Assembly (NCBI RefSeq): GCF_900091585.1
Contig: NZ_FMHT01000003.1
Location: 3,277,501 to 3,341,500 of the forward strand
DNA from: Micromonospora nigra
GTDB taxonomy: Bacteria > Actinomycetota > Actinomycetes > Mycobacteriales > Micromonosporaceae
Length of the DNA stretch: 64,000 nucleotides
Direction: 5' to 3'
Part shown: positions 15,931 through 29,078 of the stretch, in pieces
Numbering within the stretch: position 1 is the first letter of the stretch
Layout of the letters: the number at the start of each line of letters is the position of its first letter
Program-made: the position numbers and the translations under genes
The notes under the pieces: model-generated
What the model was told of the DNA's origin: nothing
The model's input: the letters and a program-made list of their open reading frames with translations, nothing else
Databases searched by the model: none

Positions 15931-16869
15931 ATGTTCAGACGTACCCCCCGGATCTTCGCCGCCACCCTCGCGGTGGCCGCGCTGACCCTCGGTGCCTGCG
16001 CCGAGAAGACCTCGGACACGCCCACCCCCGATGCCGGCGGTTCTTCCGCCGCCGCCTTCCCCGTCACGGTCGGCTCGCTGACCCTCCAGGAGCGGCCCGA
16101 GAAGATCGTGTCGCTGTCGCCGACGGCCACCGAGATGCTGTTCGCCATCGGCGCGGGCCCCCAGGTCACCGCCGTCGACGACCAGTCGAACTTCCCGGCC
16201 GACGCGCCGAAGACCGACCTGTCCGGCTACCAGCCGAACGCCGAGGCCATCGCCGCGCGCAACCCCGACCTGGTGGTGCTCGCCAACGACACCAACAAGA
16301 TCGTCGACCAGCTCACCGCGCTGAAGATCCCGGTCCACCTGAACCCGGCCGCGAAGACGCTGGACGACTCCTACCGGCAGATCACCGAGCTGGGCGCGCT
16401 GACCGGCAACGTCGACGCCGCCGCCGACGTCACGAAGCGGATGAAGGACGACATCGCCAAGATCGTCGCCGAGGTGCCGGAGCGGGCCGAGAAGCCGACC
16501 TACTTCCACGAGCTGGGCCCGGAGCTGTACACCGCCACCAGCAAGACCTTCATCGGCTCGCTCTACACGCTCGCCGGCCTGGAGAACATCGCCGACGCGG
16601 CCGACGCCGACGGCAGCAACGGTGGCTACCCGCAGCTGTCCCAGGAAGTCATCGTCGACGCCGACCCGGACTTCATCTTCCTCGCCGACACCAAGTGCTG
16701 CCAGCAGAGCCCGGAGACCGTCAAGGCCCGCGGCGGCTGGTCCGGCATCACCGCGGTGAAGAACAACCAGATCGTGGCCCTCGACGACGACGTGGCCTCC
16801 CGTTGGGGGCCGCGCGTGGTGGACCTGCTGCGCGCCATCGTCGACGCCACCGCCACGGCGACCCCGTGA
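15931..16869 (+). CDS. btuF: Cobalamin ABC transporter substrate-binding lipoprotein (BtuF-like)
   Basis: A 312-residue lipoprotein: lipobox LGAC with Cys23 as the modified residue, a Ser/Pro/Ala linker, then a class III periplasmic-binding fold (EKIVSLSPTATEMLFAIGAG opening, NPDLVV hinge). Members bind cobalamin or ferric siderophores; the cobalamin riboswitch directly upstream decides for vitamin B12 or a corrinoid. It should sit on the outer face of the membrane and deliver ligand to the permease encoded 13 bp downstream. ATG preceded by AGGAGG with 4-nt spacing. Confidence 0.92.
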   Translation: MFRRTPRIFAATLAVAALTLGACAEKTSDTPTPDAGGSSAAAFPVTVGSLTLQERPEKIVSLSPTATEMLFAIGAGPQVTAVDDQSNFPADAPKTDLSGYQPNAEAIAARNPDLVVLANDTNKIVDQLTALKIPVHLNPAAKTLDDSYRQITELGALTGNVDAAADVTKRMKDDIAKIVAEVPERAEKPTYFHELGPELYTATSKTFIGSLYTLAGLENIADAADADGSNGGYPQLSQEVIVDADPDFIFLADTKCCQQSPETVKARGGWSGITAVKNNQIVALDDDVASRWGPRVVDLLRAIVDATATATP

Positions 16870-16882
16870 CGGACGCCCGCCG

Positions 16883-18015
16883 GTGACCACGGCCCTGCCC
16901 GTGACCGGAGGTGACCGCCGCCGCGAGCGGCAGCCGACCACGCCGCTGCGGTCGGCCGGGACGCCCGTCGCGTCCCGGCCGGCCGGGCTGCGCCCGCGCT
17001 GGCTCGTCGCCGGTGTCGCCGCGGTGCTGGTCGCCCTGGTCGTCGGGGTGTCGCTCGGCCCGGTCGCCCTGCCGCCGGGCAGCGTCGCGGCCGAACTGCT
17101 CAACCTCATTCCGGGGGTACGCCTCGACAGCGGGCTGACCGAGCGGGAGATCGCCATCGTCACCGAGCTGCGGCTGCCCCGCGTCGTGCTCGGCCTGCTC
17201 GTCGGCGGGCTGCTCGCCCTGGCCGGCGGCTGCTACCAGGGGGTGTTCCGCAACCCGCTGGCCGACCCGTACCTGCTCGGCGTCGCCGCCGGCGCCGGCC
17301 TGGCGGTCACCGCCGTGATCACCCTCGGCGGGGCGGCCGGCGGCACGCTCACCGGCCTGCCCGTCACCATCCCGCTGGCCGCGTTCGTCGGGTCGCTCGG
17401 CGCGGTGCTGCTGACCTACCTGCTCGGCGTGTCCGGTGGGCGGGGTCGCTCCCCGGCCACCCTGATCCTGGCCGGCGTGGCCGTCTCCGCGTTCTTCTCC
17501 GCCGGGCAGACCTACCTGCTCCAGCGGAACTCCGACAGCATCCAGCAGGTCTACTCCTGGCTGCTCGGTCGCCTCGCCACCGCCGGCTGGGAGGACGTCC
17601 GCCTGGTGCTGCCGTACTTCCTGGTCACCAGTCTGGTGGTGCTGCTGTACCGGCGGGAGATGGACGTGCTCTCCGTCGGCGACGACGAGGCCGCCAGCCT
17701 CGGGCTGCACCCGCAGCGGTCCCGCTACCTGCTGATCGCCGCCGCCTCGCTGGGCACCGCCGCCGCCGTCTCCGCGTCCGGGCTGATCGGCTTCGTCGGG
17801 ATCATCGTCCCGCACACCGTTCGGCTGCTCGCCGGGTCGAGCTACCGGGTCATCCTGCCCCTGTCGCTGCTGTTCGGCGGGGCGTTCCTCGCGCTGACCG
17901 ACGTGGTGGCCCGCACGGCCGCCGCCCCGCAGGAGATTCCCATCGGCGTGGTGACCGCGCTGCTCGGTGGCCCGTTCTTCGTACTCGTGCTGCGTACCAC
18001 CCGGCGGGTGCTGAC

Positions 18016-18019
<4 letters not shown>
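16883..18019 (+). CDS. btuC: Cobalamin ABC transporter permease (BtuC/FecCD family)
   Basis: A 378-residue permease of the FecCD/BtuC family, about ten membrane helices after a 35-residue cytoplasmic N-terminus. Family segments include ELRLPRVVLGLLVGGLLALAGGCYQG, NPLADPYLLGVAAGAG and the ATPase-coupling region GFVGIIVPHTVRLLAG. It forms the channel of the corrinoid importer. GTG start 13 bp after btuF; its stop overlaps the ATPase start by 4 bp, so the three genes are one operon under the riboswitch. Confidence 0.93.
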
Positions 18020-18861
<842 letters not shown>

Positions 18862-18872
18862 GAACTTGTTGA

Positions 18873-19652
18873 TCAACCCTGCCGGGAGGGGGTGGGGTGG
18901 GTGGTTACGGCGAACAGGGCGCCTTCAGGGTCGCGGAGGACGGCTTGCCGGCCCGTCGGCACGGGGCGCGGCGGGACCAGGATCGTGCCACCCTGCTCGG
19001 CCGCGCGGGCGGCGGTGGCGTCGGCGTCGGCCACGGCGAAGGACACCGACCAGTACGCCGGCCCGTCGAGCGGGGACCCGCCCGCCGGCGGCGACACCAT
19101 CCGGGCCACCACCCGGTCCCCGAGCCGCCAGGCCGCGTACGTGCCCGGCCCCGGCCGCTCGTCGTAGGGCTGCCAGCCGAAGACCAGCCCGTAGAACTCC
19201 TTCGCGCCCTCGGGGTCGGGGGTGACCAGTTCCGTCCAGCTCATCGTGCCGGGCCGGTCGGACATCTCGGTCCCACCGAAGGTCATCGGCTGCCAGACAC
19301 TGAACGCGGCCCCGGCCGGGTCGGCGAAGACGGCCATCCGGCCCCGGTCGAACACCGGGAACGGCGGCACCACGACCTGCCCGCCGGCCCGGCGCACCCG
19401 CCCCACGACCAGGTTCGCGTCGTCGGTCGCCACGTACGTCGACCAGATCGGCTCCTGGTCGGGCACCGCTGGCGGTCCCGCGCCCGCCACGGCACGCCCG
19501 GAGAGCAGGAAGACGGTGTACCCGCCGGCCTCCGGTTCCGGGTCCACCCGGCCGGTCCACCCGAACAGCTCAGGGTAGAACCGCCGTGCCTCGTCCAGGC
19601 CCGGGGTGGCGAGGTCGACCCAGCAGGGCGTACCCGGCGGGACGGTGCTCAC
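18873..19652 (-). CDS. Two-domain VOC (glyoxalase/bleomycin-resistance fold) protein
   Basis: A 259-residue protein with two vicinal-oxygen-chelate domains in tandem: the first opens CWVDLATPGLDEARRFYPELFGW, the second SWTELVTPDPEGAKEFYGLVFGW. Such tandem VOC proteins of actinomycetes are mostly uncharacterised; enzymes and antibiotic-binding proteins both occur. The GTG at 19652 is preferred because GAGGGG precedes it by five bases and homology begins four residues later; an ATG 54 bp upstream would add an unconserved leader. It lies downstream of, and on the same strand as, an ABC exporter pair. Confidence 0.85.
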   Translation of the reverse strand: MSTVPPGTPCWVDLATPGLDEARRFYPELFGWTGRVDPEPEAGGYTVFLLSGRAVAGAGPPAVPDQEPIWSTYVATDDANLVVGRVRRAGGQVVVPPFPVFDRGRMAVFADPAGAAFSVWQPMTFGGTEMSDRPGTMSWTELVTPDPEGAKEFYGLVFGWQPYDERPGPGTYAAWRLGDRVVARMVSPPAGGSPLDGPAYWSVSFAVADADATAARAAEQGGTILVPPRPVPTGRQAVLRDPEGALFAVTTHPTPSRQG

Positions 19653-19751
19653 GTCGACCCCTCTCGGCGCGGGGGTGGCCCCGACCGGCCGGGCCCCTTC
19701 GGGCATGGTGGCACCGGTACGCCGCCGCGCGGGGCGGAAACGGTCGTCTGG

Positions 19752-20489
19752 TCAACTGAACCGGCGACCCTCGTCCCGCCGGTACGCCCACCCGGCCAGC
19801 GCGGCCAGCCCCACCACCCACACACCCAGCATCACCAGCGCCAGCGGGTTGACCGGGTAGTCGCCCACGGTCGCCCACATCAGCTCCACGGCCCCCCGGG
19901 TCGGCACGAACGGCGCCACCGCCTCGATGAACCCGGGGGCCTGGTCGGGAGCGCTGAGCAGGCCACCGCCGAAGGCCAGCGGGAAGAACACGAGCTGCGC
20001 CACGACGATCGCCGCCTTGCTCGGCAGCGAGTATCCGATGGCGAGGCCCATCAGGGTGAACGGCACCGAGATCACCGCCACGGTGGGCAGCGCGAGCAGG
20101 AGGGCGCCCGGGGTCGTCCGGGCGGCGGTCAGCGTCGCGCCGATCAGCACCACCGGCACCAGCGAGAGATAGGTGATCGCCAGCCCGGCCAGTACCCGGC
20201 CGGCGAAGCGCGGCGCGGCGCCGGCCGGAAGCGTCCGGGTGTACGGGTTCCACGGCTGGTCACGGTCCTCGGCGACGCCGACGCCGTACTGGAAGATGTT
20301 GGCACTCATCACCGAGAAGGTGACCATCGCGGCGGTCGCGTAGGTGGCGCCGACGGGATCCTTCCCGGCGAAGGGCACCACGAAGAAGAGCATCGCGGCG
20401 GCGGGGAAGAAGGCGCTGCCGAAGATGGCGATCGGAATCCGGACGGTTTCCAGTAGCTGGTAGCGGGCGTGGACCAGGGTGAGTTGCAC
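19752..20489 (-). CDS. ABC-2 type transporter permease
   Basis: A 245-residue permease with six predicted membrane helices, ABC-2/daunorubicin-resistance type, opening MQLTLVHARYQLLETVR with a cytoplasmic amphipathic helix. Paired with the ATPase encoded just upstream (9-bp gap, same strand), it should form an exporter; the substrate is unknown. A possible link with the HelD/HelR helicase encoded further upstream as part of a drug-response set is only positional. Confidence 0.88.
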   Translation of the reverse strand: MQLTLVHARYQLLETVRIPIAIFGSAFFPAAAMLFFVVPFAGKDPVGATYATAAMVTFSVMSANIFQYGVGVAEDRDQPWNPYTRTLPAGAAPRFAGRVLAGLAITYLSLVPVVLIGATLTAARTTPGALLLALPTVAVISVPFTLMGLAIGYSLPSKAAIVVAQLVFFPLAFGGGLLSAPDQAPGFIEAVAPFVPTRGAVELMWATVGDYPVNPLALVMLGVWVVGLAALAGWAYRRDEGRRFS

Positions 20490-20498
20490 GTCGTCTCC

Positions 20499-21386
20499 TC
20501 AGGCGGGGGCCGGTTGGGCGGCGTCGTCGGCGGTGATCGCGAGGAAGGCCTCCTCCAGCGAGGTGGGACGCACCTCCAGGTCGTGGAAAGCCACCCCGGA
20601 GGTGACCAGGTCGCGGACCAGTTGGTCGGCGTCGGCGGTGAGCAGGTGGGTGCGGCCGTCGACCCGCTCGGTGCGCACCACGCCGGGCAGCGCCGGCAGC
20701 GTGTCGGCGACGAGACTGACCCGGCGTACGCCGACGACGGCCCGCACCGCCGCGACGGTGTCGTCGACGAGCACCCGGCCGTGCCCGATCACCACCACCC
20801 GCTGGGCCAACGCCTCCACCTCCTCCAGGTAGTGGCTGCTCAGCAGGACCGTCCCGCCGTCGGCGTGGAACGCCCGGATCGCCTGCCACAGGGCGTGCCG
20901 CGCCTCCACGTCGAGGCCGGTGGTCGGCTCGTCGAGGACGACCAGCCGGGGACGGCCGACGAAGGCCAGCGCCACGGCGAGGCGCCGCCGCTGCCCGCCG
21001 GACAGCCCGCCGCACTGCCGCCGGACCAGTTCGCCGAGGCCGAAACGGTCCAGGAGTTCGGCCCGGGGCACCGGATCGGGGTAGTGGGCGGAGACGAAGT
21101 CGACCACCTCGCCGACCCGCAGCGTGCCGGGCAGGCCGGTCTCCTGCGGGGTGACCCCGATCCGCAGCCGGGACGCCGGGTCGCGCGGGTCACCGCCGAA
21201 CAGCTCGACCCGCCCGGAGGTCGGTCGGCGCAGCCCGACCAGCAGGTTGAGCAGGGTGCTCTTGCCGGCCCCGTTCGGCCCGAGCAGGCCGACCAGTTCG
21301 CCGGCGCGCACGTCGAGGTCGACGCGGTCCAGCGCGAGCACGTCGCCGTAGCGGCGGGTGGCCTGTTCGGCGCGGGCGAGGATCAT
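20499..21386 (-). CDS. ABC-2 type exporter ATP-binding protein
   Basis: A 295-residue ATPase of the DrrA/CcmA type. Walker A GPNGAGKST at 36-44, signature LSGGQ in GGLSGGQRRRLAVALAF, Walker B LVVLDEPTTGLD, and a C-terminal domain of about 80 residues typical of drug and lipid exporters. It lies downstream of HelD/HelR (61-bp gap, same strand) and upstream of its permease, so the three could form one transcription unit. Confidence 0.92.
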   Translation of the reverse strand: MILARAEQATRRYGDVLALDRVDLDVRAGELVGLLGPNGAGKSTLLNLLVGLRRPTSGRVELFGGDPRDPASRLRIGVTPQETGLPGTLRVGEVVDFVSAHYPDPVPRAELLDRFGLGELVRRQCGGLSGGQRRRLAVALAFVGRPRLVVLDEPTTGLDVEARHALWQAIRAFHADGGTVLLSSHYLEEVEALAQRVVVIGHGRVLVDDTVAAVRAVVGVRRVSLVADTLPALPGVVRTERVDGRTHLLTADADQLVRDLVTSGVAFHDLEVRPTSLEEAFLAITADDAAQPAPA

Positions 21387-21447
21387 TGCTGCTCCTTGGC
21401 GTCGGCGGGGAGGTGCCGGCCTCCGGCCGTGGCCGGGCCGGTCGCGC

Positions 21448-24715
<3,268 letters not shown>

Positions 24716-24739
24716 GCTTTCCCCACCGCCCCCGGAGGG

Positions 24740-25675
24740 TCAGGTGGCGCTGCGGAGCAGTGCCTTGGTGACCTTCCGGCAGTTGTCCATGCCGTACTCG
24801 TAGCCCCTGCCGATGGGGTAGCGGAGCATGACGCCCATGGTCCAGGTGTCGCCGATCGCCAGGCAGTTGACGTGGATCTCCTGTTCGCGGATGCGGTCGA
24901 CCCAGCCGTTCTTGATGGCGATGGTCTTGCGCTCGGCGCTCGGGAACGCCTTGCGGATGCCGAAGTCGCCGGCGCCGCGCACCAGGCGCATCTCCTTGAG
25001 CAGCCAGCTCGTCCACTCCTTGCCGGCGGCCTTACCGTCGGCGATGCAGTCCCCGAGGCGGGCCGTGTCCCGGGGGGACAGCGCGGTTCGGCTCCAGCCC
25101 TTGTCGGGAGCGACGTTGCTGTCGGTCAACGTGCAGGTCTTCAGCAGCCGCTTGATCGACTCGGACCGGCCGATCTCCGTGTAGAGCTGCTCGGTCCGGG
25201 TGTTGTCGCTGTCCCGGATGATCTTCGTGAGGTCGGCGAGCTTCGCCTCGGTCGGCTTTCGGCCGGCCTCGTCGGTGCGCCGCAGGTAGTCGGCGACGAT
25301 CCAGGCCTTGATCATCGAGGCGGTGGTGCTCGTCTCGGCCATGTCGGGGGAGCCGACGATCTCGCCGGAGCGCCGGTCCAGCAGGCTCCAGCCGTACCAG
25401 CCGTCGAGGTCGAGGTCGAGGTCGCGGGGGACGAACGGCAGCGGTTCCGGCGACGGGCTGGGCGAGGGTGACGGGCGCGAACGACGAGTGGCGGGGCCGT
25501 CGTCGGTGATGGCGGTGCCGCCGCCGACGCCGCCCCAGGTCGCGGCGGCCGAGGATTCGAAGGGGGAGCCGGGCAGCAGGCGCAGGGAGACGAGGACGAG
25601 ACCGATCAGCACGGCAGCCGTTACGATGATCTTCGCGGGGGAGGGGTCGCCCGGCCCGCCGCGGCGGCGGGCCAT
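24740..25675 (-). CDS. Membrane-anchored serine beta-lactamase-fold protein (paralogue A)
   Basis: A 311-residue protein with one N-terminal membrane helix (about 14-34), a Ser/Pro-rich linker (about 62-82) and a beta-lactamase/transpeptidase-like domain outside the cell. The active-site motifs are S120-M-I-K123 (SxxK), S156-D-N158 (SDN) and K255-N-G257 in the place of KTG. An omega-loop ExxxN of class A enzymes is not evident, so penicillin hydrolysis is doubtful; a D,D-peptidase-like or sensor role is possible. ATG overlaps the stop of the paralogue upstream (ATGA on the minus strand), so the two are translated together. Confidence 0.85.
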   Translation of the reverse strand: MARRRGGPGDPSPAKIIVTAAVLIGLVLVSLRLLPGSPFESSAAATWGGVGGGTAITDDGPATRRSRPSPSPSPSPEPLPFVPRDLDLDLDGWYGWSLLDRRSGEIVGSPDMAETSTTASMIKAWIVADYLRRTDEAGRKPTEAKLADLTKIIRDSDNTRTEQLYTEIGRSESIKRLLKTCTLTDSNVAPDKGWSRTALSPRDTARLGDCIADGKAAGKEWTSWLLKEMRLVRGAGDFGIRKAFPSAERKTIAIKNGWVDRIREQEIHVNCLAIGDTWTMGVMLRYPIGRGYEYGMDNCRKVTKALLRSAT

Positions 25676-26649
25676 CAGAGCTTCCCGGCGGGCTGCTGGG
25701 GCACCTTGAGGGCGGCGCCGGGCTGCGGGGTCACGAGCTGCGTGGCGACGCCCGCGCAGACCCGGGCCCCGTACTCGAGCCCGCTCTTGTGCGGGTAGCG
25801 CAGCATCACCGACAGGCTCCACTTCCCGGTCACTGCGAGGCAGCTGATGTGCCAGTTCCCGTCGTAGTACAGCTTGGTCCAGCCGTTCTTCATGCTGACC
25901 GGGCCCTGGGACTTGATCTCGGCGGGCAGGCCGTCGATGATGCCCCACCTGCCGCCGCCGGACTTGACCTGCTGGCTCTTGACGCTACCGCGCACCTTGG
26001 ACATCTCGTCCAGCAACCAGCTGGTCCATTTCGGCCCTGCCGCCTTGCCGTCGGCGATGCAGTCGCCGAGCCGGACGGCGTCCCGGGGGGACATCCTGGT
26101 GAAGCTCCAGTAGCCCTCGTACCCCTTGACGTTGCCGCGCTTGGTGTCGGTCAGGCCGCAGATGCCGATCGCCCGCTTGATCACCGGATTCGGTTGGCCG
26201 TCCGGCGACTTGCGGTAGGAGCCGCCGGCGGCGTAGTAGACGGCGTTCGCGGCGTCGTCGTCACTGTCCCGGATGGCGAGGCTGGCCTGGCGCTTCAACT
26301 TTGCCGACGGCTCCTTGTCGCCGAGCTGGCGCAGGTAGTCGGCGACGATCCAGGCCTTGATCATCGACTCGGTGGAGCTGGTGGCGGTCATGTTCGTCGA
26401 CCCGGAGACCTGGCCGGTCTGCCGGTCCAGCAGAGCCCAGGAGAAGAACTCGCCCTTGAAGTTCACCGAGACCGGGCCGGCGGCCAGGGTCGGGGGCGGC
26501 GGGACCGTGGGTGCGGGGGCGGCCACGCTCTGGGCGCCGCCGGTGCCTCCGTCGGTGGCGGCGAGCCGGGCGTAGGCGGCGGGCACGAGCATGACGCCTC
26601 CGAGGAGGACCGCCACGACGGCGAGCACCAGGGTCACGCGGGATCGCAT
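25675..26649 (-). CDS. Secreted or anchored serine beta-lactamase-fold protein (paralogue B)
   Basis: A 324-residue homologue of the following gene. It has an N-terminal signal or anchor helix (VTLVLAVVAVLLGGVMLVPAAYA) and a Pro-rich linker. Its motifs are S95-M-I-K98, S129-D-D131 where the sister has SDN, and K254-N-G256. Both share WIVADYLR, MSPRDAVRLGDCIADGKAAGPKWTSWLL and CLAVTGxW-type segments, including paired cysteines probably forming a disulfide. The 3' end overlaps the sister gene by 1 bp. Transcription comes from the 358-bp region shared with the divergent paa operon. Substrate unknown. Confidence 0.85.
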   Translation of the reverse strand: MRSRVTLVLAVVAVLLGGVMLVPAAYARLAATDGGTGGAQSVAAPAPTVPPPPTLAAGPVSVNFKGEFFSWALLDRQTGQVSGSTNMTATSSTESMIKAWIVADYLRQLGDKEPSAKLKRQASLAIRDSDDDAANAVYYAAGGSYRKSPDGQPNPVIKRAIGICGLTDTKRGNVKGYEGYWSFTRMSPRDAVRLGDCIADGKAAGPKWTSWLLDEMSKVRGSVKSQQVKSGGGRWGIIDGLPAEIKSQGPVSMKNGWTKLYYDGNWHISCLAVTGKWSLSVMLRYPHKSGLEYGARVCAGVATQLVTPQPGAALKVPQQPAGKL

Positions 26650-27007
26650 GAGCGGACGAGCTCCAGGTGTCAGGGCCGGGGGACCGGCTGTTGCCAGGAC
26701 TGACCGGCGGACCGTCAGGGCCGGGGGAGGTGGCCCCTTGTCGAGCTGGCGATCGTCGTCAGCCGATCGGTGTGACGCAGGAAGTCTACGTGTGGTTCGG
26801 CGGCACGCCAGGCCTCGACACCGGCCAACTCACGATGAAGTCGGGACAACGAGCCTTTGCGCGGGTGTTGTGAGGATTTATCAGGTTTTTGTGACGCGAG
26901 TCATAGCTGGTGCGCGTCACGGGTCGCGACGGGCACGTGACCGGGGGCGTCGTCGAATCCTGTGACACCCTCTGGTGTCGAGGGCTGCAAGCTGTAACAC
27001 TGAACGC
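26650..27007. other. Divergent intergenic region upstream of paaA
   Basis: No gene is supported here. The left part is the leader of the beta-lactamase-fold gene pair. The right part, from about 26860, is less GC-rich and should hold the paa promoter. The clearest element is the perfect palindrome GACACC-CTCT-GGTGTC (26964-26979), 28 bp before the paaA ATG. A GTGACGCG...CGCGTCAC pair (about 26891-26920) may be a second regulator site. I do not find the ACTxACCG-type site described for PaaR repressors of actinobacteria. Confidence 0.5.
26964..26979. promoter_or_regulatory. Perfect palindrome before paaA
   Basis: GACACC and GGTGTC flank CTCT, ending 28 bp before the paaA start codon. The location overlaps the expected promoter or early transcript, fitting a repressor operator for phenylacetate catabolism. 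The regulator is not in the window. Confidence 0.35.
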
Positions 27008-28072
27008 ATGTATGGCAACGACTTCTCCGCCGAGGACACCCCCGGCGGCGGCCTGCTCGGTGAGGTCGAGGCGGCGGAAGCGGCGCTGCGCGAGGCCGCC
27101 GAGCGCGGCCGGCGCGGCGCGGCCGGGCCCGACGACGACCTGGCCGCCTACTTCGCCGAGGTCATCGACGCCGACCAGAAGATCGAACCGCGGGACTGGA
27201 TGCCCGAGGCGTACCGGAAGACCCTGATCCGGCAGATCGCCCAGCACGCCCACTCCGAGATCATCGGCATGCAGCCGGAGGGCAACTGGATCAGCCGGGC
27301 CCCCTCGCTCAAGCGCAAGGCGATCCTGCTGGCCAAGGTGCAGGACGAGGCCGGCCACGGCCTCTACCTGTACGCCGCCGCCGAGACCCTCGGGATCAGC
27401 CGCGACGAACTGGTCGACCTGCTGCTCGACGGCCGGCAGAAGTACAGTTCGATCTTCAACTACCCGACTCTGACCTGGGCCGACGTCGGTGCGATCGGGT
27501 GGCTGGTGGACGGCGCGGCGATCGTGAACCAGGTGCCGCTCTGTCGCTGCTCCTACGGTCCGTACGCCCGCGCGATGATCCGCGTCTGCAAGGAGGAGTC
27601 CTTCCACCAGCGGCAGGGCTACGAGATCCTGCACACGATGGCGCACGGCACCCCGGAGCAGAAGGCGATGGCCCAGGACGCCGTCGACCGCTGGTGGTAC
27701 CCGTCGCTGGCGATGTTCGGCCCGCCCGACGGCGACTCCACCCACTCCGGGCAGTCCATGGCCTGGAAGATCAAGCGCTTCTCCAACGACGAGCTGCGCC
27801 AGCGCTTCGTCGACATGTGCGTGCAGCAGGCGGAGATCCTCGGCCTGACCCTGCCCGACCCCGACCTGCGCTGGAACGAGGACCGGCAGGCGTACGACTA
27901 CACCCAGCCCGACTACGACGAGCTGATGCGGGTGATCAAGGGCGAGGGGCCGTGCAACCGGCAGCGGATGGCACACCGCCGCCGCGCCCACACCGAGGGT
28001 GCCTGGGTCCGCGAGGCCGCCGCGGCGTACGCGGCCAAGCAGGCGAGGAAGAAGGAGAAGGTCGCCGCATGA
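27008..28072 (+). CDS. paaA: Phenylacetyl-CoA epoxidase catalytic subunit PaaA
   Basis: A 354-residue di-iron oxygenase subunit that forms the 1,2-epoxide of phenylacetyl-CoA with PaaB, PaaC and PaaE. The ferritin-like core shows the iron-binding ExxH pairs in [14 protein letters not shown] and [14 protein letters not shown], and the conserved [23 protein letters not shown] segment. The N-terminal 45 residues are a variable extension rich in Ala/Glu/Gly. ATG 27008 lacks a strong Shine-Dalgarno; a leaderless or near-leaderless mRNA is possible. First gene of paaABCDE, overlapping paaB by 4 bp. Confidence 0.97.
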   Translation: MYGNDFSAEDTPGGGLLGEVEAAEAALREAAERGRRGAAGPDDDLAAYFAEVIDADQKIEPRDWMPEAYRKTLIRQIAQHAHSEIIGMQPEGNWISRAPSLKRKAILLAKVQDEAGHGLYLYAAAETLGISRDELVDLLLDGRQKYSSIFNYPTLTWADVGAIGWLVDGAAIVNQVPLCRCSYGPYARAMIRVCKEESFHQRQGYEILHTMAHGTPEQKAMAQDAVDRWWYPSLAMFGPPDGDSTHSGQSMAWKIKRFSNDELRQRFVDMCVQQAEILGLTLPDPDLRWNEDRQAYDYTQPDYDELMRVIKGEGPCNRQRMAHRRRAHTEGAWVREAAAAYAAKQARKKEKVAA

Positions 28073-28353
28073 CCGAACAGTCGCCCCTGTGGGAGGTCTT
28101 CGTGCGAGCCCGGCGCGGGTTGTCGCACACCCACGTCGGCAGCCTGCACGCACCCGACGCCGAGCTGGCCCTGCGTAACGCCCGCGATCTCTACACCCGC
28201 CGCCAGGAGGGTGTCTCGATCTGGGTGGTGCCGGCGGGCGCGATCACCGCGTCCAGCCCCGACGAGAAGGACGCCTTCTTCGACCCGGCGGCCGACAAGG
28301 TCTACCGCCACCCGACCTTCTACGAGGTGCCGGACGGGGTGGCCCACCTGTGA
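28069..28353 (+). CDS. paaB: Phenylacetyl-CoA epoxidase subunit PaaB
   Basis: A 94-residue subunit of the epoxidase, structural rather than catalytic. The family pattern is clear: [20 protein letters not shown] at the start, [22 protein letters not shown] in the middle and [16 protein letters not shown] at the end. ATG overlaps the paaA stop, and the stop overlaps the paaC start, so translation is coupled on both sides. Confidence 0.96.
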   Translation: MTEQSPLWEVFVRARRGLSHTHVGSLHAPDAELALRNARDLYTRRQEGVSIWVVPAGAITASSPDEKDAFFDPAADKVYRHPTFYEVPDGVAHL

Positions 28354-29078
28354 CCGCCGACCTGTTCGAGTTCACCCTCGGCCTCGGCGACGACGCGTTG
28401 GTCGCCGCCCAGCGGCTGGCCGAGTGGACCACCCGGGCACCGGAGCTGGAGGAGGACGTCGCGCTGGCCAACATCGCCCTCGACCAGCTCGGCGCGGCAC
28501 GCCTGCTGCTGACGTACGCCGGTACGCTGGAGGGTGCCGGCCGGGACGAGGACGCGTTGGCGTTCCTGCGCGACGACCGGGAGTTCCGCAACTGCCTGCT
28601 GGTGGAGCTGCCCAACGGCGACTTCGCGGTGACCATGGCGAAGCTGCTGTTCCTGTCGGCCTACCAGCTGCCGCTCTACACCGCGCTGGCCGGCTGCGAC
28701 GACGAGCGGCTGGCCGCGATCGGGGCGAAGACGCGCAAGGAGTCGGCGTACCACCTGGATCACGCCTCGCGGTGGGTGACCCGGTTGGGCGACGGCACCG
28801 AGGAGTCACACCGGCGGATGCAGGCGGCCGTGGCCGAGGTGTGGCCGTACACCCACGAGCTGTTCGCGGCGGCCCCGGCGGCCCCGGTCGACCCGGCCAC
28901 GCTCCGCCCGCGGTTCGACGCGACGGTCGACGAGGTGCTGGCCGAGGCGACGCTGACCCGGCCGGCGACGACCTGGTCGCCGGCCGGCGGGCGGGACGGT
29001 GTGCACACCGAGCACCTGTCGTACCTGCTCACCGAGATGCAGGTGCTGCACCGTGCCCACCCGGGGGCGGCGTGGTGA
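28350..29078 (+). CDS. paaC: Phenylacetyl-CoA epoxidase structural subunit PaaC
   Basis: A 242-residue ferritin-fold partner of PaaA; in characterised complexes it stabilises PaaA but lacks the di-iron site. Segments LEEDVALANIALDQLGAARLLLTYAG, RDDREFRNCLLVELPNGDFA and KESAYHLDHASRWVTRLGDGT are typical. GTG start overlapping paaB. Its TGA stop forms part of the GTGA that begins the 57-bp repeat array before paaD. Confidence 0.96.
   Translation: MTADLFEFTLGLGDDALVAAQRLAEWTTRAPELEEDVALANIALDQLGAARLLLTYAGTLEGAGRDEDALAFLRDDREFRNCLLVELPNGDFAVTMAKLLFLSAYQLPLYTALAGCDDERLAAIGAKTRKESAYHLDHASRWVTRLGDGTEESHRRMQAAVAEVWPYTHELFAAAPAAPVDPATLRPRFDATVDEVLAEATLTRPATTWSPAGGRDGVHTEHLSYLLTEMQVLHRAHPGAAW

Noticed and set aside
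13012..17163. 1383-codon minus-strand open frame
   Set aside because: It lies antisense to the M14 carboxypeptidase, the riboswitch and btuF, which have clear motifs; its translation is low-complexity Gly/Arg/Val.
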